Source of the DNA: an uncultured Saprospiraceae bacterium | Lineage (GTDB): Bacteria; Bacteroidota; Bacteroidia; Chitinophagales; Saprospiraceae | DNA length: 33,634 nucleotides | Assembly (NCBI GenBank): GCA_937942435.1 | Contig: CALDEM010000029.1 | Span: 1-33,634 of the forward strand | Direction: 5' to 3' | In this document: positions 16,343 through 23,001 of the stretch, in pieces | Layout of the letters: each line of letters begins with the position of its first letter | Numbering within the stretch: the first letter of the stretch is position 1 | Position numbers and translations under genes: made by a program | Notes under the pieces: generated by a model | Seen by the model: the letters and a program-made list of their open reading frames with translations, nothing else | Told to the model about the DNA's origin: nothing | Databases searched by the model: none

Positions 16343-17380
16343 TTGATCATAGGTCAAGGTATAGCTGGGACGTGCTTAGCCTGGAGGGCTTTGCAACATA
16401 ATCTGTCGATAGAAATCTATGATCAAGGAGCTAAAACAAGTGCGTCCTCTGTGTCATCAGGGATCATCAATCCAGTAACAGGTCCCAAATATGTCAAGTC
16501 ATGGATGATGGACGACTTGCTTCCAGCAGCAGAATCATTATATACCGCGATAGAGCAAGATATCAATGAGGTAATCGTACATCGCAGACGCATCTGGAGG
16601 CACTTAAAAGATATCAAAGCAGAAAATGTCTGGGATAGCCGTATGGTAGACCCTTCTTATGAGCACTTTATACTACGGCCTGATGACCATCGTGCTCACT
16701 TAGACTTGTTTAATGGAGCACATCGATTTGGCATCGTCACCGGTGGTCTTCATCTGGATGTCAAGAAGATGATCGGCACGCTTAATCAGAGATGGCATCG
16801 AGAAGGATTTCTGATAAACGAGATATTTGACGAAAGTCAATTAGAACATGTAGAGAAGGGATATAGATATAATGGCACAATCTATAAACATGTTATAATG
16901 GCTCAAGGATATCAAGGCATCGGAAGCAGGTTATTTGCTAGTGATACATATAGACCAGTCAAAGGCGAGGTATTGATTGTTAGCATATCAGGGCTTGACC
17001 TTGACGATATCATTAAGTTTGGGAAGTTTATCATGCCTCTGGGAGATGACATATATTGGATCGGGAGTAACTATCAACACGATTATGATCATGACCAACC
17101 CGACCCCACACAGACTAAGGACTTGTACGCTTTCTTGGATGATGTACTAGGACTACCTTATGATATAATGGATCACCAAGCAGGTATCCGTCCGGCTACT
17201 AAATATCGTCGGCCACTTATAGGAGAACACTATGAACATAAAGGCCTTTATCTCTTTAACGGATTGGGTACAAAGGGCATCTCTTTATCTCCTTATTTTA
17301 GTGGGATGTTGATTGAGTCAATAAAGAATAAGACGAAGTTAGATGCTACAAAAGCCTATAAAGACTCCTTTCATATCTAA
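16343..17380 (+). CDS. FAD-dependent oxidoreductase (DAO family)
   Basis: The protein begins at the FAD-binding strand with IIGQGIAGTCLAW (GxGxxG), followed by an acidic end of beta-2 (IEIYDQG). The middle has a substrate domain; the C-terminal FAD segment contains GIRPATKYRRPLIGEH and LYLFNGLGTKGISLSPY. It fits D-amino-acid-oxidase-like enzymes, which oxidise amines; the substrate is unknown. The start is a problem: in this frame, open from 16301, there is no ATG or GTG before the FAD motif. TTG 16343 gives almost no residues before the motif, whereas CTG 16322 would give the more usual seven extra. It follows phrB by 31 bases and is probably co-transcribed. Confidence 0.82.
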   Translation: MIIGQGIAGTCLAWRALQHNLSIEIYDQGAKTSASSVSSGIINPVTGPKYVKSWMMDDLLPAAESLYTAIEQDINEVIVHRRRIWRHLKDIKAENVWDSRMVDPSYEHFILRPDDHRAHLDLFNGAHRFGIVTGGLHLDVKKMIGTLNQRWHREGFLINEIFDESQLEHVEKGYRYNGTIYKHVIMAQGYQGIGSRLFASDTYRPVKGEVLIVSISGLDLDDIIKFGKFIMPLGDDIYWIGSNYQHDYDHDQPDPTQTKDLYAFLDDVLGLPYDIMDHQAGIRPATKYRRPLIGEHYEHKGLYLFNGLGTKGISLSPYFSGMLIESIKNKTKLDATKAYKDSFHI

Positions 17381-17457
17381 AAAACTCCTTCGTTTATCGA
17401 TAATAGATACATCTCTTGCATGATAGCACTTATCTTTAGGAGCAGTAATTAATCCAC

Positions 17458-18039
17458 ATGGAAAATAAAACAAATCACGCCAACACTATAGTTAAGAATC
17501 ATATCATCTGGTCGATGGGAGCGGGCTTTATACCAGTTCCCATTGCTGATTTATTTGCGGTTACAGCGATACAGCTCGATATGATCAGACAGCTGAGCAA
17601 TCTGTATGACGTCGACTTTAAAGAGACCAGTGGCAAGGCTATCATCACTTCTCTATCTGGTGCCTCGGTTGCTAGGATGGGCGCACGCGCGATTAAGTTT
17701 ATACCGGGAGTAGGCTCAGTGCTCGGTGGCGTAACTTTAGCTATCTTATCAGGCGCTTCTACCTATGCATTAGGAGAGGTGTTTAAAGCACACTTTGAGA
17801 ATGGTGGCACGTTCTTAGACTTTGATATATCAAGGATCAAGAGGATGTATGACGAGTCATTTGAGAAAGGTAAAGATGTCGCTAAAGATATCCATAAAGA
17901 GCAAGAAGATCAGAAGAAGAAGGCCAAAGCTGCCGAGAAAGATCCTTTAGAACGTATCAAAGAACTAGCTGATATGAAAGAGAAGGGTCTCTTATCAGAT
18001 GAAGAATTTCAGGCGTTGAAGAAGAAAATCATTGATTGA
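17458..18039 (+). CDS. DUF697 protein with C-terminal SHOCT-like motif
   Basis: The 193-residue protein has a hydrophobic DUF697 region (about residues 15-115) with GAGFIPVPIADLFAVTAIQLDM and a Gly-rich membrane-inserting stretch KFIPGVGSVLGGVTLAILSG. A highly charged Lys/Glu helix (about 130-165) follows. The last 35 residues (DPLERIKELADMKEKGLLSDEEFQALKKKII) match the SHOCT short domain, often a C-terminal oligomerisation or targeting element. DUF697 proteins often accompany dynamin-like or Era-like GTPases, but none is encoded nearby. Function unknown. Confidence 0.85.
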   Translation: MENKTNHANTIVKNHIIWSMGAGFIPVPIADLFAVTAIQLDMIRQLSNLYDVDFKETSGKAIITSLSGASVARMGARAIKFIPGVGSVLGGVTLAILSGASTYALGEVFKAHFENGGTFLDFDISRIKRMYDESFEKGKDVAKDIHKEQEDQKKKAKAAEKDPLERIKELADMKEKGLLSDEEFQALKKKIID

Positions 18040-18041
18040 GC

Positions 18042-18060
18042 AAACCATTTAGTTGGTTTT
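18042..18060 (+). terminator. weak hairpin after the DUF697 gene
   Basis: AAACCA and TGGTTT pair around a six-base loop three bases after the stop codon and run into TTAGGGTTT. The stem is only 6 bp with two G-C pairs and the U-tract is interrupted, so termination would be inefficient. Confidence 0.3.
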
Positions 18061-18087
18061 AGGGTTTAACTGTCTTGTAGAAACATT

Positions 18088-18103
18088 ACATATAATCATA
18101 TGT
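18088..18103. promoter_or_regulatory. 6-bp inverted repeat near the -33 region of the DUF2911 gene
   Basis: ACATAT and ATATGT flank four bases, ending 15 bases before the -7 box. It might be an operator for the DUF2911 promoter; chance is a fair alternative in AT-rich DNA. Confidence 0.25.
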
Positions 18104-18118
18104 GATGCCCGGAAGTTC

Positions 18119-18126
18119 TATATTTG
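18119..18126 (+). promoter_or_regulatory. -7 box (TAnnTTTG) for the DUF2911 gene
   Basis: TATATTTG is an exact -7 match and ends 35 bases before the ATG at 18162, giving a short leader. The leader contains an A-rich run just before the ATG, as is common in Bacteroidota, instead of a Shine-Dalgarno. Confidence 0.55.
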
Positions 18127-18161
18127 CGGGGATTTATTTAATCTAACACAAAGACAAAAAA

Positions 18162-19004
18162 ATGTTCAAAAATTTTACAATCACATTACTATTCCTTTTG
18201 TCATTAGCGACGATCGCTATGGGGCAGATAAGGACTCCTGCTGCAAGCCCATCAGCTATGTTTAAGCAGACTGTGGGATTGACAGAGGTAACCATCGAAT
18301 ATTCAAGACCTGGTATGAAGGGTAGAACGATTTTTGGTGATCTTGTACCGTATGATAAAATATGGAGATTAGGAGCCAACCAAGTAACAAAGTTCACTTT
18401 TAGTGAAGATGTTACAGTGGAGGGCAAAGAACTTAAAGCGGGTGCTTATGGACTACTTGCTAAGCCAGGGATGAAGACTTGGGATATCCACTTTTATAGC
18501 TATGATACAGGAAACTGGGGTAGATACGTGGAAAAGACCCCTGTTGCGGTGGTCACAGTTACACCTGTTAAAGCTCCGGGCATCAAAGTAGAAAACTTCT
18601 TCATTACGATCGCAGACCTCACAGCAGATGGCGGTTTGATTGAGTTTATCTGGGATAACACAATTGTACCTGTGAAGCTTGGTGTCAATACTGATCAAGC
18701 TGTTATGGAGAATATTGAGCAGGTTATGGCTGGCCCATCAGCAGGAGATTACTTCAACGCAGGAACTTACTTACATGAGAGTGGTAAGGATCTTAAGAAA
18801 GCGTTGATGTACGTACAAAAGGCGACGCACACTGATAGCCCAAGATTCTGGCAATTACGCAGAGAGTCTCTAATCCTTGCAGATCTTGGAAGAAATGCTG
18901 AGGCAATCACAGTAGCTAAAAAGTCTCTTGAACTAGCAACTGAAGCTGGTAATGCGGACTATATCAAGTTAAACAATGATTCAATAAAGAAGTGGTCTAT
19001 GTAA
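18162..19004 (+). CDS. secreted DUF2911 protein with TPR-like C-terminus
   Basis: A signal peptide (residues 1 to about 22, ending AMGQ) precedes the DUF2911 domain (about 30-185), recognisable by VTIEYSRPGMKGRTIFGDLVPYDKIWRLGANQVT and the later NWGRYVEK. Function of the domain is unknown; members are exported beta-rich proteins common in Bacteroidota. The last 85 residues (from AGDYFNAGTYLHESGKDLKKAL) look like two helical TPR-type repeats, often found with this domain. It has its own promoter box and a strong terminator downstream, so it is a single-gene unit. Confidence 0.88.
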   Translation: MFKNFTITLLFLLSLATIAMGQIRTPAASPSAMFKQTVGLTEVTIEYSRPGMKGRTIFGDLVPYDKIWRLGANQVTKFTFSEDVTVEGKELKAGAYGLLAKPGMKTWDIHFYSYDTGNWGRYVEKTPVAVVTVTPVKAPGIKVENFFITIADLTADGGLIEFIWDNTIVPVKLGVNTDQAVMENIEQVMAGPSAGDYFNAGTYLHESGKDLKKALMYVQKATHTDSPRFWQLRRESLILADLGRNAEAITVAKKSLELATEAGNADYIKLNNDSIKKWSM

Positions 19005-19024
19005 TCACTCTTGTAAAAAATACT

Positions 19025-19054
19025 AAAGCCTCAGGAAAACCTGGGGCTTTTTTT
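19025..19054 (+). terminator. intrinsic terminator after the DUF2911 gene
   Basis: AAAGCCTCAGG and CCTGGGGCTTT form an 11-bp stem (one G-T wobble) with an AAAA loop, followed by T residues to 19054. Its minus-strand image also has an A-to-T-rich tail, so it may serve the convergent msrC gene, whose stop lies at its edge. Confidence 0.85.
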
Positions 19055-19574
19055 ATACACCAAATGTATCTGCAAGAATCTCCTCCAACCACTTTTTATC
19101 TACATCATCAAAGGAGTCCCTTAGAGTACTATCTATATCAAAAACACCAAGTAATTCTTCGTTAGCTCCAAAAACAGGAAGAACGATCTCTGATAGAGAG
19201 TTAGGGTCACAGGCGATGTGCTCACTGCCTTGTGACAACGCATGACAATCAGCCACGATCTGAGTTTCTTTAGTTGTGGCAGCTTTACCACAAACTCCTT
19301 TGTCCAAGTCGATGTATAGACAACCCAAAGTGCCTTGATAAGGACCTACTTCTAATCTACCATTGTGCATCAAGTAAAAGCCAACCCAGTAGTAATAGGG
19401 TAGATGAGTTTTTAAGATGCAATTGATAGAAGCCATCTTGGTCACATTGTTAGCATCCTCATCCAACAGAAGACTCAACTCTTGTTTGGCTTGTGCATAT
19501 GCTATCTCCTTTTGTTGCGTATTAAACGAAATTGAAGGTTTTATAAAATAGGGCATTTTTTCTGAAGCACTCAT
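19053..19574 (-). CDS. msrC: free methionine-(R)-sulfoxide reductase (GAF domain)
   Basis: The enzyme reduces free methionine-R-sulfoxide in the cytosol with thioredoxin. The 173-residue GAF protein has WVGFYL, LEVGPYQGTLGC, the GVCG loop, HIACDPNSLSEIVLPV and GVFDIDS, all hallmarks of fRMsr. The three redox cysteines of the family are present as C85, C95 and C122. ATG 19574 is eight bases from the stop of the upstream ankyrin gene, so the two are one operon. The oxyR gene lies just beyond and is divergent, which fits a peroxide-stress role. Confidence 0.93.
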   Translation of the reverse strand: MSASEKMPYFIKPSISFNTQQKEIAYAQAKQELSLLLDEDANNVTKMASINCILKTHLPYYYWVGFYLMHNGRLEVGPYQGTLGCLYIDLDKGVCGKAATTKETQIVADCHALSQGSEHIACDPNSLSEIVLPVFGANEELLGVFDIDSTLRDSFDDVDKKWLEEILADTFGV

Positions 19575-19582
19575 CTCTGTTG

Positions 19583-20044
19583 TTATGTTAGCATATCTAC
19601 GATCTCGTCATGTCCCTTATCTTTGGCATAGTCGAGTGCCGTCTTGCCAAAATTATCTTTTATTATGATATCTGCCCCTGAAGTCTTCAACAGCTCAACA
19701 ATTTCTTTCTGTCCGTATGTAGAAGCGTATATGAGAGCAGTCTGACCTTCTTCATTTTGCATATCCACATTGGCATGTTTGTCTAAAAGAAACTGTACCA
19801 ACTCTATATTGCCTTTGTAACAAAGTCCCATAAGGGCGGTATTACCTTTTGCGCCTTTAGTATTAACATCTGCTCCATGATGGATAAGGAGCTCTGCTAC
19901 ATCAGATCTGTCTAGATAAGTTGCCATGATGAGTGGTGTGAATCCATGGGCATCTTTTTTATTAGATAAAGAAGGCTGTTGCAACAGAAGCTGCTTCACC
20001 TTGTCAATCTCTCCTGACCTTATTAGTGCTGTGATATTATTCAC
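19583..20044 (-). CDS. ankyrin-repeat protein
   Basis: The 153-residue protein is almost entirely ankyrin repeats: about four copies with HGFTPLIMATYLDRSDVAELLIHHGADVN, then GNTALMGLCYKGNIELVQFLLDKHANVD, EGQTALIYASTYGQKEIVELLKTSGAD and FGKTALDYAKDKGHDEIVDML. There is no signal peptide. Ankyrin proteins bind other proteins. In Pseudomonas aeruginosa an ankyrin protein (AnkB) is encoded beside the KatB catalase and supports peroxide resistance; here the link is to fRMsr and oxyR (inference). The start is GTG 20044. Confidence 0.9.
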   Translation of the reverse strand: MNNITALIRSGEIDKVKQLLLQQPSLSNKKDAHGFTPLIMATYLDRSDVAELLIHHGADVNTKGAKGNTALMGLCYKGNIELVQFLLDKHANVDMQNEEGQTALIYASTYGQKEIVELLKTSGADIIIKDNFGKTALDYAKDKGHDEIVDMLT

Positions 20045-20096
20045 GATACAATGCTTTTTTAGAGAATGCTAAATTATCAATTTTATATTATCAATT

Positions 20097-20127
20097 ACAT
20101 CGATATTTGCACATACAATATCGATGT
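20097..20127. promoter_or_regulatory. perfect 11-bp inverted repeat before oxyR, probable OxyR/LysR operator
   Basis: ACATCGATATT and AATATCGATGT flank nine bases in the 88-bp gap between oxyR and the ankyrin gene. The right arm ends five bases before the oxyR ATG. LysR-type regulators bind such dyads, often next to their own divergent gene. GATATTTG at 20102-20109, one base off a -7 box, lies inside the left arm, so binding there would block oxyR transcription (autoregulation, inference). Confidence 0.65.
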
Positions 20128-20132
20128 TATAG

Positions 20133-21068
20133 ATGAATATACAACAGTTAGAATACGTCGTGGCAGTAGCTGATAACGGAAGCTTTGGTAAGGCAGCAAC
20201 TGCACAATTCATAGGACAGTCCACTCTAAGTACGATGATCGCTAGGCTTGAAGATGAGATGAAAATCAAGATCTTTGACAGAAAATACAAACCCGCCAAC
20301 ATAACTAAAGAAGGGGAGGTTTTTATCAATCAATGTAGAGTCATCCTTGATGAGATAAACAACCTTGGAGAGGTAGTTAATAATCTTACTGGTGCATCAT
20401 CAGGAACTATAAAAATTGGTGTGATTCCAACTGTAGCGCCATATCTTCTTCCGCTGTTTGTTAATAAGCTCACTTCCGAAAAACCAAATATCCATTTCAT
20501 TATATCTGAGATGACAACACAAAACATCATGGATGATATAGCTCAAAGAAAGTTGGATATAGGCATATTATCAACGCCATTAGACCATCCTGATCTGATA
20601 GAGCATCATCTTTATAATGAGCCCTTCTATCTCTATGATAAAACTCATAAGCGCTCGGAGGCCTTAGCTGACTACAAAACCCTTGATTATCATAGGTTGT
20701 GGCTTATGGATGAGGGACATTGCTTAAGACATCAAGTAGAGAGCGTCTGTGACTTACAAAACAGAAGTGACTTAAAAAGAAACCTCGAGTATAAATCAGG
20801 AAGCATAGATACACTCCTGAGGTTCGTTAAAAAAAACAAAGGGTTGACCTTGCTTCCTTACTTGTCCACTCTTGGTTTGTCAAAAGCAGACAAGAATCAT
20901 TTGTCTAACTTTGAGCGTCCTGCACCAGCACGATCTATAGGTATCGTAGTCCATCGAAACTTTAGTAAGCGCGGTCTTCTAGATCATTTGATAGCACATA
21001 TAGTAGCCGTGACAGAACCACTATTTGGTTTAACTAATGAAGAACATTGGTTAGTAGACCCTATATAG
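20133..21068 (+). CDS. oxyR: LysR-family peroxide sensor OxyR
   Basis: The 311-residue protein has the LysR winged helix (residues 1-60, MNIQQLEYVVAVADNGSFGKAA with the recognition helix STLSTMIARLE) and a type 2 periplasmic-binding-fold sensor. The sensor contains GHC197LRHQVESVC206: the two cysteines are eight residues apart, the same spacing as C199 and C208 of E. coli OxyR, which form a disulfide on oxidation by H2O2. Family knowledge therefore supports OxyR over a generic LysR. It is divergent from the ankyrin-msrC operon and has a strong palindrome right in front of its ATG. Confidence 0.92.
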   Translation: MNIQQLEYVVAVADNGSFGKAATAQFIGQSTLSTMIARLEDEMKIKIFDRKYKPANITKEGEVFINQCRVILDEINNLGEVVNNLTGASSGTIKIGVIPTVAPYLLPLFVNKLTSEKPNIHFIISEMTTQNIMDDIAQRKLDIGILSTPLDHPDLIEHHLYNEPFYLYDKTHKRSEALADYKTLDYHRLWLMDEGHCLRHQVESVCDLQNRSDLKRNLEYKSGSIDTLLRFVKKNKGLTLLPYLSTLGLSKADKNHLSNFERPAPARSIGIVVHRNFSKRGLLDHLIAHIVAVTEPLFGLTNEEHWLVDPI

Positions 21069-21071
21069 GAT

Positions 21072-21863
21072 CTACTCCTGAGCCTTTATAAACGCTGCAA
21101 ATCCACTCAGATCATCAATTGATATAACATTGACGCCCGCTTTAAGAAGCGATCGCCAGACTTCAGGCTCGTCCTTTGTGCCCCAGAAACGAACTTCCTT
21201 GATGTTTTGATTATATAAGTCGGACACATGAGTAGACAGCTTTTCTACACCAATCGGATCTCCTTCTGATAGCGCACTATTGCTACTTATGGTATATATG
21301 TTATTACTGACTCGTCTAACCATTTGTTTTACTTTAGGGGGATACATCTCATTAGCTCTGCCATCCAGGTATAGGTATGGAGAGTCGATGGCTTGCCAAG
21401 TCGATATAGAAGGTTCTCCAGATATAAGGATGATAATTGGGCCCCATTTTACGTAGCCATTATTCTCGTATTGAAACAAGTGATCATATCTTTTTATCAA
21501 CTTATTTAACCGCTTCAGTGATTTATCCTTCTTTGACTTAAGATCTACCATCAGTGTGAGCTGTGTGCTATCACCGAAAAATACGGTTCCACCATGTTCC
21601 TTTACGATACTATCTAATGGCTCAAAGTAGAGTTCCTTCAGCGTTGGACTGGCTTTACAATCTTCCAGATCATGACACACCTTAAGCTTTCTACCCACTG
21701 GGTGGATATCTACTTCTATACTCGTGTAGCCATATGAAAGAGCATCAAAAAGTGGACGTTCATGCTCGTAGTCATTATGAGCATGACCTTGATGGATCAA
21801 TTGTCCACTTAACGTAAATGAATATAATATTGCGAGAACGATTGTTAGCTTACCATTCTCCAT
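21072..21863 (-). CDS. secreted GDPD/PI-PLC-fold protein (AIM6-like)
   Basis: From ATG 21863 the protein is 263 residues with a signal peptide (MENGKLTIVLAILYSFTLSGQ). Mature residues begin with GHAHNDYEHERPLFDALSYGYTSIEVDIHPVGRKLKVCHD, the active-site pattern of glycerophosphodiester phosphodiesterase and PI-PLC TIM barrels (two His, Glu and Asp as metal ligands) and closest in style to AIM6-type proteins. Later the VDLKS strand and GTKDEPEVWRSLLKAGVNVISIDDL complete the barrel. Likely a periplasmic phosphodiesterase; substrate unknown. The frame opens at GTG 21908, but that start would put 15 residues before the signal peptide. Three bases separate its stop from that of convergent oxyR. Confidence 0.8.
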   Translation of the reverse strand: MENGKLTIVLAILYSFTLSGQLIHQGHAHNDYEHERPLFDALSYGYTSIEVDIHPVGRKLKVCHDLEDCKASPTLKELYFEPLDSIVKEHGGTVFFGDSTQLTLMVDLKSKKDKSLKRLNKLIKRYDHLFQYENNGYVKWGPIIILISGEPSISTWQAIDSPYLYLDGRANEMYPPKVKQMVRRVSNNIYTISSNSALSEGDPIGVEKLSTHVSDLYNQNIKEVRFWGTKDEPEVWRSLLKAGVNVISIDDLSGFAAFIKAQE

Positions 21864-22011
21864 TAGAGCTCTTAGCAAATCAAATATTTGTGTCTTCTTG
21901 ATGGTCACTATGCTTCTCGGTTCATCTGATCTGAAAGTTACCCATTATTACCCTATCTCAAAAGCTTAGTTTGTTGGATTAAAGAATGCTATCTACCCGA
22001 AAAAAATATAT

Positions 22012-22372
22012 TTACCTATTTACCCAGACTGATAGAGAGAGCGCCTCTACTTTTCTTTCTAAAGACTCGATCTTCTTTTGCTGGTCTAGAATCCCTCTGA
22101 TGAGCACTGGAATTAAATCAAAATGATAAACTCATAGTCCTTTAAGCTCTAAGGAAACTTACAGGGTCCAGTTCCATAATCTCTGACAAACCATAACCCA
22201 ATGATTTATTATTGGTTTTATCTCTTCGATCTGAAGCAGTTACTAAACCATAGTCAGCAGACAGATCATTTCATCTAAACAATGATTTGCCACGGTCTCT
22301 CTGATTGTCTACTTTAGGTTGTACGTTTTGCGCTTGTCTCTAAAACAAATGCGCCACCGGCTTACCAATGTT
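22012..22372 (-). pseudogene. decayed C-terminus of an S74-chaperone / tail-fibre-domain protein
   Basis: The 549-bp gap 21909-22457 has no intact gene, but the minus strand retains pieces of a peptidase S74 intramolecular-chaperone domain. One frame (from 22372) reads NVQPKVDNQRDRGKSLFR, a TGA where Trp is expected (RWND pattern), then DYGLVTASDRRDKTNNKSLGYGLSEIMELDPVSF and a stop. A second frame, after lost sequence, reads HFDLIPVLIRGILDQQKKIESLERKVEAL and ends at TAA 22012-22014; this is the usual S74 tail with a coiled coil. At least three in-frame stops, one frameshift and an internal deletion show decay. Full-length relatives are large surface or fibre proteins of Bacteroidota. The rest of the gap (21909-22011) shows nothing. 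Confidence 0.8.
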
Positions 22373-22383
22373 CAGAAGAGCCT

Positions 22384-22402
22384 ATAATACTTATCGTATT
22401 AT
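22384..22402. promoter_or_regulatory. 7-bp inverted repeat upstream of the DUF1599 promoter
   Basis: ATAATAC and GTATTAT flank five bases, 25 bases before the -7 box at 22428. It could be an operator; it has no U-tract. Confidence 0.3.
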
Positions 22403-22427
22403 TACTTTCTCTAATCTGTAGGAATGG

Positions 22428-22435
22428 TATATTTG
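22428..22435 (+). promoter_or_regulatory. -7 box (TAnnTTTG) for the DUF1599 operon
   Basis: TATATTTG is an exact match, ending 22 bases before the GTG start at 22458, and supports that start. A one-mismatch -33 box (TTTC, 22406-22409) lies 18 bases upstream. Confidence 0.55.
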
Positions 22436-22457
22436 CAGCTCAATCATCCTGTGTAAT

Positions 22458-22997
22458 GTGACTACATTAGAATCATTTGATACTTACCTTGATAAATGTC
22501 TGGATATCTTTCTAAAGAAGAATACGGACTACGGCACTTCTTGGAGAGTGCTCAGACCCTCCTCTATAACAGATCAAATACTCATAAAAATCTCACGGCT
22601 CAGATCCATAGATGAGAAAGGCGAACAAAAAGTTAATGACCCTATAGAGGGAGAATTTTTTGGCCTCATCAACTATTCTATAATGGCATTGATACAATTA
22701 GAAGGTAGTGCTGATATAGAGAAGGATATGACAGTTGATGATCTTAAAGAAGCATATATTAAGCAGCGATCTACAGCTCGGGCTTTGCTCAGTCAAAAGA
22801 ACCATGACTATGGAGAGGTCTGGCGGATGATGCGTATATCAAGTATCATAGATATTATACTGATGAAGGTCCATAGGATGAAAAGCATAGAAGAGCAAGG
22901 CGGCAAAACGCTGATCTCAGAAGGGCTTGATGCCAACTATCTCGACATTATTAACTACTGTGTCTTTGGCTTAGTCAAACTAGAAGAAAAAAGATAA
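22458..22997 (+). CDS. DUF1599 protein, internally duplicated
   Basis: The 179-residue protein is two copies of one module. Copy 1 (about 12-80) has KNTDYGTSWRVLRPSSITDQILIKISRLRSIDE; copy 2 (about 105-175) has KNHDYGEVWRMMRISSIIDIILMKVHRMKSIEE. Each ends with a NY helix (GLINYSIMALIQLE and DIINYCVFGLVKLE). This is DUF1599 (nucleotide modification-associated type); biochemical function is unknown. The start is GTG. Four bases separate it from the DoxX/BT_3928 gene; adjacency of the two is common in Bacteroidota. Confidence 0.88.
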   Translation: MTTLESFDTYLDKCLDIFLKKNTDYGTSWRVLRPSSITDQILIKISRLRSIDEKGEQKVNDPIEGEFFGLINYSIMALIQLEGSADIEKDMTVDDLKEAYIKQRSTARALLSQKNHDYGEVWRMMRISSIIDIILMKVHRMKSIEEQGGKTLISEGLDANYLDIINYCVFGLVKLEEKR

Positions 22998-23001
22998 CAT
23001 C

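Noticed and set aside
19583..20044. Ankyrin gene as a sign of horizontal transfer or an effector
   Set aside because: It has no signal peptide, its base use resembles its neighbours, and it sits in a tidy operon with msrC beside oxyR.
21909..22457. Insertion-sequence scar in the 549-bp gap
   Set aside because: No terminal inverted repeats, target duplication or transposase fragments were seen; the gap is explained by the S74 relic and a promoter.
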